Shown here: piece after piece, positions 54,979 through 63,713 of the stretch
How the letters are laid out: each line of letters starts with the position of its first letter
Numbering within the stretch: position 1 is the first letter of the stretch
Source: Clavibacter sp. VKM Ac-2873
Lineage (GTDB): Bacteria > Actinomycetota > Actinomycetes > Actinomycetales > Microbacteriaceae
Assembly (NCBI RefSeq): GCF_015351075.1
Contig: NZ_JADKRS010000001.1
Coordinates: forward strand, 1,116,001 to 1,180,000
Reading direction: 5' to 3'
DNA length: 64,000 nt
The notes under the pieces: generated by a model
Database searches by the model: none
Told to the model about the DNA's origin: nothing
The model's input: only the letters and a program-made list of their open reading frames with translations
Program-made: the position numbers and the translations under genes

Positions 54979-56220
54979 TCAGCGGGTGCTGGCCGGTCGG
55001 GGGCTGCCGACGCGCCTCGGGGGCGTGAGCATCGTGCCCACCGACCGCGCGATGCGCTGCCGGTAGAGCCCGGGTCCGTGCCGGTGCTCGGCGCGGAAGC
55101 GGTCGCGGGCGGCCCGGGCGCGGTACACGTCCCAGTCCGCCGCGATGGACTGGAGGGCATCCGCGAGGGCGGCCGGATCCGAGGGCGGCACGAGCTGCGC
55201 CGACTCGTACCCGCCGGCGGCCTCGCGGAGGCCGGACGTGTCGCTGACCACCACGGGCCGCGCGGCCAGCAGCGCCTCGACGGCCGTGTTGCCGAACGGC
55301 TCGTCCACCCGGGAGGGGACGACGCACACGTCGGCGGCGGCCACGAAGGGGGTGACGTCGGCGTGGAAGCCGTGCATCGTGATCCGGTCGTCGAGGCCGA
55401 GCACGCGGATCGTCGTGCGCAGCTGCTCCTCGTAGGCCTCGTAGCCGGGGAAGACGGCGCCCACGATGCCGAGGGTCGCCTGCATGCCGCGGTCGCGGAG
55501 CTCGACGATGGCCTCGACGGCGACGTCCACGCCCTTGCGGTCGGAGAGCCGGCCGACGTAGAGGACCCGGAGGCCCCCGTCGAGCGCCGGGCGCGCCGGC
55601 GTGACCTCGGCGGGGCCGGGCACGCCGTTGTGGACGACCTCGGCGCGGCGCGCGACCCGCGGGAGGGCGCGGCCGAGCACGTCGACGCTGTATCGGCTGT
55701 TCGCGACCACGCGCGTGGCGAGCGCGAGCGGCAGGGCGAGCGCGGTGCCGACGACGCGAGACGCGGACCCCTCCGCCTCGTGCACGTGCGCGAGGACCGG
55801 GCGGCCGGAGAGGCGGCCGACGAGGATCCAGAGCGGGATGGTGACGGTGTTGACGTACACGGCGTCGGGCCGCGTGCGGCGCACGAGGCCGATCCCCGCG
55901 GACAGGCCGCGGACGGACTGGCCGACGAGGGCCGCGAAGCCGCGCGGGCGCAGCATCGACTTCCGCAGCACGGGCGTGGGAGCGTGCTGCACGGTCGCGC
56001 CGACGCCCGTGAGCGCGGCGACGAGCGGGCCGTCGGACGGCAGGCTCACGACGGCGCGGGCGCCCGCGGACACGAGGCCCGCGACGCTCTCGAGCAGCAC
56101 GCGGTCGGATCCGTACAGCTCGGCGCTCGGGTGCGCGACGAGGATCGTGCGGCCGCGGAGGTCGGCGCCCTCCTCGACGGCCTCGGCGAGCGCCTGCTCC
56201 GTGCCGGCGGACGCGGTCAC
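54979..56220 (-). CDS. Glycosyltransferase family 4
   Basis: A 413-residue GT4 enzyme with N-terminal ILVAHPSAELYGSDRVLLES and PVLAHVHEAEG, RVVANSRYSVDVLGRALP, and C-terminal LRVLYVGRLSDRKGVDVAVE, then PSRVDEPFGNTAVEALLAAR (the E-x7-E motif: E in DEPFGNTAVEA). The donor is a nucleotide sugar, not identifiable. GTG at 56220 overlaps the stop of the CDP-alcohol phosphatidyltransferase gene (GTGA, 56217-56220), so both belong to one operon reading left. The PKD protein gene starts 48 bp after its stop. Confidence 0.9.
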   Translation of the reverse strand: MTASAGTEQALAEAVEEGADLRGRTILVAHPSAELYGSDRVLLESVAGLVSAGARAVVSLPSDGPLVAALTGVGATVQHAPTPVLRKSMLRPRGFAALVGQSVRGLSAGIGLVRRTRPDAVYVNTVTIPLWILVGRLSGRPVLAHVHEAEGSASRVVGTALALPLALATRVVANSRYSVDVLGRALPRVARRAEVVHNGVPGPAEVTPARPALDGGLRVLYVGRLSDRKGVDVAVEAIVELRDRGMQATLGIVGAVFPGYEAYEEQLRTTIRVLGLDDRITMHGFHADVTPFVAAADVCVVPSRVDEPFGNTAVEALLAARPVVVSDTSGLREAAGGYESAQLVPPSDPAALADALQSIAADWDVYRARAARDRFRAEHRHGPGLYRQRIARSVGTMLTPPRRVGSPRPASTR

Positions 56221-57053
56221 GCGGTCACCCGGGCGGGGTCGGCGACGGACGACGCGGGCGCGGACGCGGACGCGGACGCCTCCGCACGGCGCGCGTCGAG
56301 CGCGCCCATGTCGCGGAACCACTTGACCGACGCCAGGGCGAGGTGCCCGGCGTTGGCGAGCGTCATCAGCGCGTAGACCGCGAGGAAGACGACCGGGGCG
56401 CCGAGCAGCGCGAACACGATGCAGAGGAATCCGTAGTCGGTGGGGATCACGAGCAGCGAGCGCAGCAGCGTCGAGCGGCCGGCCTCGGGGGCCGCGGCGC
56501 CCGAGACCTGGTGCACGCGCTTGAGCTGGTCGTTGAGGATCATCGCGAAGAAGCTCGCGGCGGCCACGATCGCGTAGACGACGGGCACGAGCAGCCACGC
56601 GTCGGAGTCCGTGGCGGGCCAGCGGAACATCGACACGAGCACGGCGAGGTGCAGCGACGAGATCTTGACGCAGTCGACGACGTGGTCGAGCCACTCCCCC
56701 GACAGCGATCCGCCGCCGCGGAGGCGCGCGACCTGGCCGTCGGCCGAGTCGAACGCGTAGCCGACGGCGAGCAGCAGCCACACGGCGATGCCCAGCCAGG
56801 CGGCGGGCTCGACGAGGGCGACGAGCGCGATGCCGGTGAACGTGAAGGCGGCGCTGATCGCGGTCACCTGGTTCGGGGTCAGCCCCCGGAGGTACGCCCA
56901 CGCGGCGAGCAGGCGGCCGGCCGGGCGGTTGACGCGGATGGAGTACGCGGGCGCGCCGCGGGCGGCCTTCTTCTGCGCGCTCGCCAGGCGGCGGACGACG
57001 TCGGCGTACGACTCGGCGCGCGCGGGCGCCGCGGTGCCGGTGGCGCCGGTCAT
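56217..57053 (-). CDS. CDP-alcohol phosphatidyltransferase
   Basis: A 278-residue membrane enzyme with six hydrophobic segments. The full signature D-x2-D-G-x2-A-R-x8-G-x3-D-x3-D is present as FDSADGQVARLRGG then GSLSGEWLDHVVD, so both metal-binding Asp pairs are intact. It transfers a phosphoalcohol from a CDP-alcohol to an acceptor alcohol. In an EPS operon, next to a TagD-like cytidylyltransferase gene 6 kb away, it could make a phospholipid-linked or glycerol-phosphate carrier rather than ordinary phosphatidylglycerol phosphate. ATGA overlap with the upstream GT gene. Confidence 0.9.
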   Translation of the reverse strand: MTGATGTAAPARAESYADVVRRLASAQKKAARGAPAYSIRVNRPAGRLLAAWAYLRGLTPNQVTAISAAFTFTGIALVALVEPAAWLGIAVWLLLAVGYAFDSADGQVARLRGGGSLSGEWLDHVVDCVKISSLHLAVLVSMFRWPATDSDAWLLVPVVYAIVAAASFFAMILNDQLKRVHQVSGAAAPEAGRSTLLRSLLVIPTDYGFLCIVFALLGAPVVFLAVYALMTLANAGHLALASVKWFRDMGALDARRAEASASASAPASSVADPARVTA

Positions 57054-58294
57054 CGGCTCTCCTCGAGGAGGAAGGACGTGCGGCTCGCGTCGCTGGCGCG
57101 CAGCTCGGGCTCCCAGCGGGTGGCCGAGCGGACGCCGCGGCTCATGCCGCGCGTGGAGTAGCCGCGCGTCATGCGGGCCGCGAGCTCCTCGTAGCCGTCG
57201 GCGATGGCGTCCCAGTCGTAGGTCTCCTCGGCGCGCTCCTGCAGGCGGCCGCCGATCGCGACCGCCTCCTCCGCGTTCGCCTCGGCGCCCTCGACGAGCG
57301 CGGCGACGCCGGCGGCGTCCGACCAGAAGCGGCCGTCCTCGCCGAGCACGTCGCGGTTGAAGACGTTGTCGTTCGCGAGCGTCGCGGTCGCGGCGCCCAT
57401 GGCGCGCAGCAGCGACGGGTTGGTGCCGCCGACCGAGTGCCCGTGGACGTAGGTGAGCGCGTGGGCGTAGAGCTGGTCGAGCTGCTCCTGGTCCCACACC
57501 CCGCCGAGGCGCTGGATGCGCGGGTCGGCCGAGGCGACCCGCTCGATGCGGTCGGTGTACGCGGCGGAGTACGGCGCGGATCCGACGACGACGAGCGGCA
57601 GGGTCGCCTTCGACGCGGTGTACCCGTCGACGATGACGTCGACGTGGTTCTCCGGCTCGAAGCGCGCGACGACGAGGTGGTACTGGCCGGGCTCGAGGCC
57701 GAGCTCGGCGAGGCGGTCGCTGGCGGGGTCGCGCAGGATGTTGGCGCCGTAGGTGAGCAGCTCCGTGGGGATCCCGAACTCGTGGTCGTAGTAGTCGGCG
57801 ATGCCCTGCGCGTCGGAGATGAGCGCGTCGGCCTCCTTCACGGCCATCTGCTCGGCCACGCGGTAGTACCTCTTGCCCATGCGGCCCCACTTGCCGCGCT
57901 TCCACTCCAGGCCGTCCACGTGCACGGCCGTGGCCGTGCCGCGCGAGCGGATGAGGGGGACGAACGGCGCGTTGGCGGCGTTGAACACGAAGGCCGCGTC
58001 CTGCGGCGTGCCGAGGGCCAGGTGGATCGCGGACAGCGCGGTGTGGCTGAGCGTCTCGATCGACTTGGTCGCGAGCGCCGGCAGGTGCACGAGCGTCATG
58101 CCGAGGTGGGTGCGGGGGCGCGACCGGTTCGAGGAACGGCCGGTGGAACGGCAGTAGACGGTGACGTCGTGGCCGCGGGCGGCGAGACGCTGCCCGATCT
58201 CCTCGATGGCGGTCTCGAATCCGCCGTACGCGGCGGGGACCCCTCGGGTGCCGACCATGGCGATGCGGAGACGACGCGGTTCGATGACAGACAT
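57050..58294 (-). CDS. Glycosyltransferase with DUF1972 (rhamnosyltransferase-like)
   Basis: A 414-residue GT4-like protein. MSVIEPRRLRIAMVGTRGVP then AAYGGFETAIEEIG is the DUF1972 signature found in EPS rhamnosyl/galactosyltransferases; later ATAVHVDGLEWKRGKWGRM, YHLVVARFEPENHVDVIVDG and YVHGHSVGGTNPSLLRAMGA provide the donor site. The usual task is the second sugar after the priming transferase, whose gene lies immediately upstream with one base between stop and ATG. A strong part of the EPS operon. Confidence 0.92.
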   Translation of the reverse strand: MSVIEPRRLRIAMVGTRGVPAAYGGFETAIEEIGQRLAARGHDVTVYCRSTGRSSNRSRPRTHLGMTLVHLPALATKSIETLSHTALSAIHLALGTPQDAAFVFNAANAPFVPLIRSRGTATAVHVDGLEWKRGKWGRMGKRYYRVAEQMAVKEADALISDAQGIADYYDHEFGIPTELLTYGANILRDPASDRLAELGLEPGQYHLVVARFEPENHVDVIVDGYTASKATLPLVVVGSAPYSAAYTDRIERVASADPRIQRLGGVWDQEQLDQLYAHALTYVHGHSVGGTNPSLLRAMGAATATLANDNVFNRDVLGEDGRFWSDAAGVAALVEGAEANAEEAVAIGGRLQERAEETYDWDAIADGYEELAARMTRGYSTRGMSRGVRSATRWEPELRASDASRTSFLLEESR

Positions 58295-58295
58295 T

Positions 58296-59840
58296 TCAGT
58301 ACGCCCCTACGGGTCGGGTGAGCACCCGGAAGGTGCGCCACATGATCATGACGTCGCCGGTCAGGGACCAGTTCTCGACGTAGTACAGGTCGAGCCGGAC
58401 GCTCTCGTCCCAGCTCAGGTCGCTCCGGCCGTTCACCTGCCACATGCCCGTGAGGCCGGGCTTGATGAACAGACGGCGGTGCACGTGGCTCTCGTAGCCC
58501 TGCACCTCACGGCGCAGCGGCGGACGCGGGCCCACGAGGCTCATGTCGCCGACGAGGATGTTCCACAGCTGCGGCAGCTCGTCGAGCGAGTAGCGGCGGA
58601 GCACGGCGCCCACGCGGGTCACGCGCGGGTCGCTCCGCATCTTGAAGAGCGGCCCGGATCCCTCGTTGGCGGCGGCGAGCGCCTCGAGCTCCGCCTCGGC
58701 GGTCACCCGCATCGACCGGAACTTGAGCATGGCGAACTCCTGGCCGGACTTCCCCACGCGCTCCTGGCGGAAGACGGCGCCGCCGGGGCTGTCCAGGCGG
58801 ACGATGCACGCGATGAGGAGCATCGCCGGCGCCAGCACCACGAGCGCGAGGCCGGCCACCGCGATGTCGAGGGCCCGCTTCATCACGTGCTTCCCGCCCT
58901 CGAACTGCGGGATCTCCACGTGGATGAGCGGGAGGCCCTCGACCGGGCGGAAGTGGATGCGCGGGCCGGCGACGTCCGTGAGGCGCGACGCGAGCACCAG
59001 CTCGATGGAGGAGCCCTCGAGCTCCCAGCCGAGCGTGCGGACGGCGTTGCTGCCGGCGCGCGGCTGGCTGGCGACGATGACGGCGTCTGCGGCGGTGCGG
59101 GCGGCGGCCGCGGCGACGGATCCGAGGTCGGAGACGACGGGGATCGTGCGGCCCGCGACCTCGAGGCCGTCGAGGTGCTCGTCGATCGCGACGCCCACGA
59201 CCGTGTAGCCGGAGGCTGGACGCAGCAGGATCTGCGCGGCCACGTCCTCGACGTCGGCCCGGGCGCCCACGACCACCACGCGGGAGAGGTGCGCGCCCTG
59301 GATCCGACGGCGGATGAGCCACTGGCGCCAGGTCCACCGGCTCACCAGCAGCGCGACGACGCCCAGCGGGAACGCCAGCACGACGTAGCCGCGGGCGATG
59401 TCGACCTTGAGGAGCAGGAAGCCGATCGCGAGCGCGCCGAACGTGATGGCGGACGCGTTGACGACCCGCTTGTACTCGGAGACGCCGACGCCGACGATGC
59501 GGGCGTCGCGGGTGCGGAACGCGCCGAGCACGGCGATCCACGCGGCCACGACGATCACCGAGACGACGCCGTAGTCGAGCTGCATCGAGCCGGCGTCGAC
59601 CGCCGCGTCCCCCGTGCCGAAGCGCGTGAGCTGGGCGACGAGGACGGTGGCGACGATGATCGCGTAGTCGCTCGCGATGAGGCGGGTGCGGTAGTCGCGG
59701 GCCCAGCGCCGGCCCGAGGGGACGACGGCGACGACGGGCGCGACGCCGGATCCGATGATCGGGCGGTGCGCCGAGCGGCGCTCGGTGCGCAGGCGGGTGC
59801 GCTCGCCCCGCGTCGCGGGACGGTTCCTCGTGGTGCTCAT
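58296..59840 (-). CDS. Undecaprenyl-phosphate sugar transferase (priming enzyme)
   Basis: A 514-residue polyprenyl-phosphate hexose-1-phosphate transferase. It has a basic start, four membrane segments between about residues 50 and 160, a CoA-binding-like cytoplasmic domain (SRVVVVGARADVEDVAAQIL) and a fifth membrane segment, then the catalytic bacterial-transferase domain: RQERVGKSGQEFAMLKFRSM, DELPQLWNILVGDMSLVGPR and KPGLTGMWQVNGRSDLSWDE with the active Asp-Glu pair region. It starts repeat-unit synthesis on the lipid carrier. ATG at 59840; the open frame further upstream is low complexity. First gene of the leftward run 58296-46125. Confidence 0.94.
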   Translation of the reverse strand: MSTTRNRPATRGERTRLRTERRSAHRPIIGSGVAPVVAVVPSGRRWARDYRTRLIASDYAIIVATVLVAQLTRFGTGDAAVDAGSMQLDYGVVSVIVVAAWIAVLGAFRTRDARIVGVGVSEYKRVVNASAITFGALAIGFLLLKVDIARGYVVLAFPLGVVALLVSRWTWRQWLIRRRIQGAHLSRVVVVGARADVEDVAAQILLRPASGYTVVGVAIDEHLDGLEVAGRTIPVVSDLGSVAAAAARTAADAVIVASQPRAGSNAVRTLGWELEGSSIELVLASRLTDVAGPRIHFRPVEGLPLIHVEIPQFEGGKHVMKRALDIAVAGLALVVLAPAMLLIACIVRLDSPGGAVFRQERVGKSGQEFAMLKFRSMRVTAEAELEALAAANEGSGPLFKMRSDPRVTRVGAVLRRYSLDELPQLWNILVGDMSLVGPRPPLRREVQGYESHVHRRLFIKPGLTGMWQVNGRSDLSWDESVRLDLYYVENWSLTGDVMIMWRTFRVLTRPVGAY

Positions 59841-60139
59841 CGCGTGCCGGGCAGCGCGTGGAGCGGTCGGAGGGTGCGGGGGGATCGGGTGGGGGCGGGG
59901 AGGCGCGGCCGACGGGCTCGGTCCAGCGCCGATGACGGGTTCATCGGGTGTGTGCCTGCGTTTCGGGTGACAGGTGGGTGGTGCGGGGTGCGACGCGGTC
60001 CGGGAAGACCTCGTCGGGTCCACGGCTCCGGGACGGACGGGCTGGGTGGGCCTCGTCCGGGAGCGTCCATCGCGGGTACGACGGGTGAACGGCGGGTGGT
60101 GACGGTGGCAATGCTAAACGCACCCTGAGCCCCGTCGCC
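59841..60139. other. Leader region of the priming transferase operon
   Basis: About 300 bp without a gene between the terminator hairpin at 60140 and the transferase start. On the minus strand TTTAGCAT at about 60112-60119 could be a -10, with no clear -35. A repeated gcgggg-rich stretch fills the rest. Confidence 0.4.
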
Positions 60140-60158
60140 CGTCCCCCTTCGGGGGACG
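60140..60158. terminator. UUCG hairpin terminator after the beta-helix gene
   Basis: CGTCCCC stem with a C(TTCG)G tetraloop and GGGGACG, 22 bp past the stop of the beta-helix gene and upstream of the priming transferase operon. Confidence 0.85.
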
Positions 60159-60179
60159 GATGCGCCCCGACCGCGAGCG

Positions 60180-62795
60180 CTAGCGGGAGGTCGCCCCCAG
60201 GGCGCGGGCCCCCGTCCCGAGCCCGAGGAGCGACCCGACGAGCGCGGGGACGCCCACGGCCACCGTCGCCTGCAGCGACGCGATCTCGCTCGTGAGCCGG
60301 AAGCCGGAGCCGAGCACCGCGCGCCCGGTCACCTCCACGCTCCCGCGGTCGTTGCCCGTCGCCGCCGCGAAGTCGCGGACGGTGTCGTAGACCGCCGGAT
60401 CGCCCGGCCCCCGCGCCCAGACGATCGCCCACTTCGGGCTCGTCGCCCGGTCGCGCTGGTAGACGTTGCCGGAGACGCGGATGCCCATCTGCGTCGCGGA
60501 GCGCTGGTGGGAGTGGTCCTCGACCGCGAGCAGCGCGTTGCCGGTGCTGCCCTGCAGCACGTTGTTCGAGATGACGACGTCGGTGACGATCCAGGTGACC
60601 GTGGGATCCGGCAGCTTCTGCCGGGGGTCGTGCCCCGCGGTCGAGAGGTCCGACGCGCGCCGGTCCCCCTGCGCGATGTTGATGTCGCGCGCGTTGCCCG
60701 CCAGCGTGTTGTTCCACACGTCGACGTGCCCGGTGTCGCTGATCAGCAGGCCGTCCATGGCGTTCCGCGCGATGACGTTGTCCGCCACGAGGAACTCCGC
60801 CGAGAGCTCGAGGACGATCCCGCGTCCGGTGCCGCCGATGACGTCGTTCCCCACGACGCGCCCGTCGTACACCGACTCGTCGAACCAGAGCCCGTTGCCC
60901 ACGTTGCGGAGGAACGCGCTGTCCGTGACCTGCACGGTGCGCGACCGGCCGACCTTGAACCCGCCGGAGACCGGCGCGCGGTTGAAGCGCTCGGTGTTGT
61001 TGTCGGCCACGAGCAGCCGGGTGGCGACGAGGCGGTCGGCGTAGACGGCGCGCATCCCGAGCATGCCGTTGCGCGCCACGGTCACGGCCGTCACCTTCGC
61101 GTCGGTCGCCGCGATGGAGAGGCCGGCCGTCGCGTTGTCCGTGATCGCCACGTCCTCGATCGTGACCTTCGGCGCGTGGACCTGCACCGTGCCCTGGTCC
61201 GGGACCGACGGCGCGTAGCGGCGGATGCCGATCCCGCGGACCGTGCTGCCCTCGCCGCGGATGACGAGGCCGGTGACCAGGTCGCTGGACCGGACGCTCG
61301 CCGACCGCGGGTCCGAGCCGACGTAGAGGCGGTCCGCCGCGGTGTCGACGAAGAACGTGCCGGGGACGACCGCGCTGCGGCTCGCGACCTGCTTCTGGGC
61401 TCCGGCGCCGAACCAGACCTGGTCCGGGTGCGCGGCCAGGGGGTACGCGGGGTCGACGAAGCGCCAGCCCTCGCCCGTGCCGTCGGGGGCGCCGCGCGTG
61501 TAGGTCGGGCTCGTGTCGAAGGCGATGTCCCATCCGGGGGCGTACCAGGCGGATCCGGCGGCGACCCAGGAGGTCACCTTCCTGCTGCCGTCGAGCCAGA
61601 CCGCCTCGCCGGGGTACGGCTGGATGGTGAGCGCCTTGCCCTTCGGGATGGTCACCGACTCGTGGTACGAGCCGGCTCGGACGACGATGGTGCGTCCCGA
61701 GGGGGCGACGTCGACGGCGCGCTGGATGCTCGCGAGCGGCGCGGCCTGCGTGCCGGCGGCCCCGTTCGCGCCGGTCGGCGCGACGAAGACGGCGTTCGCG
61801 GGGACCGCGTACCGGGTGGACCCGATCGCCGCGGCGCCCGCGCCCGGCCGCGCGTCCCCGAGCGCCACGGCCTGCTCGGCGTCCCCGGCGTCGGTCGCGG
61901 GAGCGGGAGCCGGGGTGGGAGCGGGAGCCGGTGCCGTGGGCGCCGGGGTCGGCGTCACGGGCGCGGCGGAGGCGGAGAGGGGGCGGACGGCGAGGTCGTC
62001 GAAGGCGAGCGCCTGGGGTCCGCTCGTCTTCGAGAGGTACGACCAGACGCGGACGCCCGTGCCGCTCGCGATGCGCGCGGCGCTGGAGTCGACCGCGGCC
62101 GCCTGCCAGGCGGGCACCGCCTGGCCTTCGAGCCAGGCCCGGGCGTCGACGGCGACCGACGCGGTGCCGCTCGTCCGGGTCTGCAGCGACAGCACCCGGC
62201 CGGGCACGACGCCGCGGGCCACGACGGTCGCGCCGACGAGGGTCGTCTGCGCGGCGGTCGAGCCGTTGACCCGCACCACCGAGAGGTAGGCGGTCCCCGT
62301 CGCGTCGACGCGGACGGTCGACTGGTAGTACGTGCTCCCCGTGGCGCGCTGCTGGAGGCCGGCGGACACGCCGTTGCCTTGGGAGGGGACGCGCGGCACC
62401 ATCACGCGGACCGTGGCCTCGCTGTCGGACGGGGCGGACACGGGCACGGTGACGGAGGCCGCGCTGCCGGCGCGCGCGAGGTCGACGACCCCCTGCGCCC
62501 CGTTGGCGCGGAACGCGGCGCCGTCGTAGGCGTAGGCGGCGGCGCCGGCGGCGGCTCCCCATCCCCCCGTCGCGGTGCGGGTGAAGGAGTCGGAGAAGAC
62601 GGGGCTGCCCGCGGTGAGGTCCTGACCGGTCGCCGCGCCCGCGGTCTGCGGGGCGACGAGGGCGGCGGGCACCGCGAGGCCGACCGCGACGGCGAGGGCG
62701 ATCAGGGGGCGGCCGCGTGCGGGGCGGGATGCGGGCGCGACGTGCCGCGCGGGCCGACGGGGCGTGGATCGGGGGGATGGTGTGCGGTGGCGCAT
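60180..62795 (-). CDS. Secreted right-handed beta-helix protein
   Basis: An 871-residue secreted protein: twin-Arg-rich start and signal peptide to about residue 55 (RPLIALAVAVGLAVPAALVA), a DSFTRTATGGWGAAAGAAAY module homologous to the two modules of the PKD protein (about 65-270), a Pro/Ala linker near 290-330, then a right-handed parallel beta-helix from NAVFVAPTGANGAAGTQAAP and IVVRAGSYHESVTIPKGKAL through many N/V/G repeats (DVWNNTLAGNARDINIAQGD). Such helices are polysaccharide lyases or esterases and mannuronan epimerase-like enzymes; no catalytic set can be named. The C-terminal 40 residues (VAVGVPALVGSLLGLGTGAR) are hydrophobic and could anchor it. It points away from the TagD-like gene. 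Confidence 0.85.
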   Translation of the reverse strand: MRHRTPSPRSTPRRPARHVAPASRPARGRPLIALAVAVGLAVPAALVAPQTAGAATGQDLTAGSPVFSDSFTRTATGGWGAAAGAAAYAYDGAAFRANGAQGVVDLARAGSAASVTVPVSAPSDSEATVRVMVPRVPSQGNGVSAGLQQRATGSTYYQSTVRVDATGTAYLSVVRVNGSTAAQTTLVGATVVARGVVPGRVLSLQTRTSGTASVAVDARAWLEGQAVPAWQAAAVDSSAARIASGTGVRVWSYLSKTSGPQALAFDDLAVRPLSASAAPVTPTPAPTAPAPAPTPAPAPATDAGDAEQAVALGDARPGAGAAAIGSTRYAVPANAVFVAPTGANGAAGTQAAPLASIQRAVDVAPSGRTIVVRAGSYHESVTIPKGKALTIQPYPGEAVWLDGSRKVTSWVAAGSAWYAPGWDIAFDTSPTYTRGAPDGTGEGWRFVDPAYPLAAHPDQVWFGAGAQKQVASRSAVVPGTFFVDTAADRLYVGSDPRSASVRSSDLVTGLVIRGEGSTVRGIGIRRYAPSVPDQGTVQVHAPKVTIEDVAITDNATAGLSIAATDAKVTAVTVARNGMLGMRAVYADRLVATRLLVADNNTERFNRAPVSGGFKVGRSRTVQVTDSAFLRNVGNGLWFDESVYDGRVVGNDVIGGTGRGIVLELSAEFLVADNVIARNAMDGLLISDTGHVDVWNNTLAGNARDINIAQGDRRASDLSTAGHDPRQKLPDPTVTWIVTDVVISNNVLQGSTGNALLAVEDHSHQRSATQMGIRVSGNVYQRDRATSPKWAIVWARGPGDPAVYDTVRDFAAATGNDRGSVEVTGRAVLGSGFRLTSEIASLQATVAVGVPALVGSLLGLGTGARALGATSR

Positions 62796-63168
62796 GCGGG
62801 CGGGTCCTCGCTCGGATCGATCCCTCAGATAGGCTGATGAAAACCCACCAGACGGGTGGGGTTCGTCGAACGTAACCCAGCAACAGCCTGTTGTGTCCCC
62901 CGAATGGAGGTCACGGCACCAGTGCGGATGCCAGTACGCCGGGCTCCCGGCGCTGCCCCCCGTTCGGGTATCCTCCTTCCGCGACGAGCCGGGGCCGCCG
63001 TAAGATCGCCGCAGGTCCACCCGCTCCCCGCCGTCCCCACCCGGACGGCCGACGTACCCGCGTCACGGAGCGGCGGACCCCGCCCGGCGTACCCGCACCG
63101 GGCTGCACCCGATCCCGCCTCCGCGCGTCCCCGCGCCCGGAGCGCGGACGACCCGAGACACGTGCGCC
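62796..63168. other. Divergent promoter region of the beta-helix and TagD-like genes
   Basis: 373 bp. It contains a near-perfect palindrome CAACAGCCTGTTG at 62881-62893 and an imperfect hairpin aacccacc/ggtggggtt at 62842-62863, both plausible control elements for the beta-helix gene. The rest of the plus-strand side is Arg/Pro-coding-like but has no usable gene. Confidence 0.5.
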
Positions 63169-63666
63169 ATGACCCGAATCGGCTACGCCGCCGGTGCCTT
63201 CGACCTCTTCCACGTCGGGCACCTCAACATCCTCAAGCACGCCAAGAGCCGGTGCGACTTCCTCATCGCGGGCGTCGTCTCCGACGAGATGCTCGAGCGC
63301 AACAAGGGCATCACGCCCGTGGTGCCGCTCGCCGAGCGCCTCGAGATCGTGAGCCACATCAGCTACGTCGACCGGGCCCGCGCGGAGACGCTGCCGGACA
63401 AGCTCGACACCTGGCGCGAGGTGGGCTTCGACGTCTTCTTCAAGGGCGACGACTGGCGCGGCACCCCGAAGGGCGAGCGCCTGGAGGCCGAGTTCGCGGC
63501 CGTCGGCGTGGAGGTCGTGTACTTCCCGTACACGATGCACACCTCCAGCACCCGGCTGCGGCGCGCGCTCGACATCCTCAGCGGCGTCGGCGCGCCCGCG
63601 GCGGCTCCCGCCGCGACGCTCGCGCAGCCGGCCGTGCACGGATCCCCCGCGCTGGTCGGCCGCTAG
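63169..63666 (+). CDS. Glycerol-3-phosphate cytidylyltransferase-like protein (TagD family)
   Basis: A 165-residue nucleotidyltransferase with the full TagD/GCT motif set: GYAAGAFDLFHVGHLNILKH (HxGH), the central FFKGDDWRGTPKG and the C-terminal TMHTSSTRLRRAL corresponding to the RTxGxSTT motif. It would make CDP-glycerol or another CDP-alcohol from CTP. The last 25 residues are Ala/Pro-rich. It flanks the EPS locus, which also encodes a CDP-alcohol phosphatidyltransferase, so the two may work together. ATG at 63169. Confidence 0.88.
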   Translation: MTRIGYAAGAFDLFHVGHLNILKHAKSRCDFLIAGVVSDEMLERNKGITPVVPLAERLEIVSHISYVDRARAETLPDKLDTWREVGFDVFFKGDDWRGTPKGERLEAEFAAVGVEVVYFPYTMHTSSTRLRRALDILSGVGAPAAAPAATLAQPAVHGSPALVGR

Positions 63667-63713
63667 CCCCATCCGGCCGCGAGGCCTCGGCGGCCGCCGG
63701 GTCGCCGCGCCCG

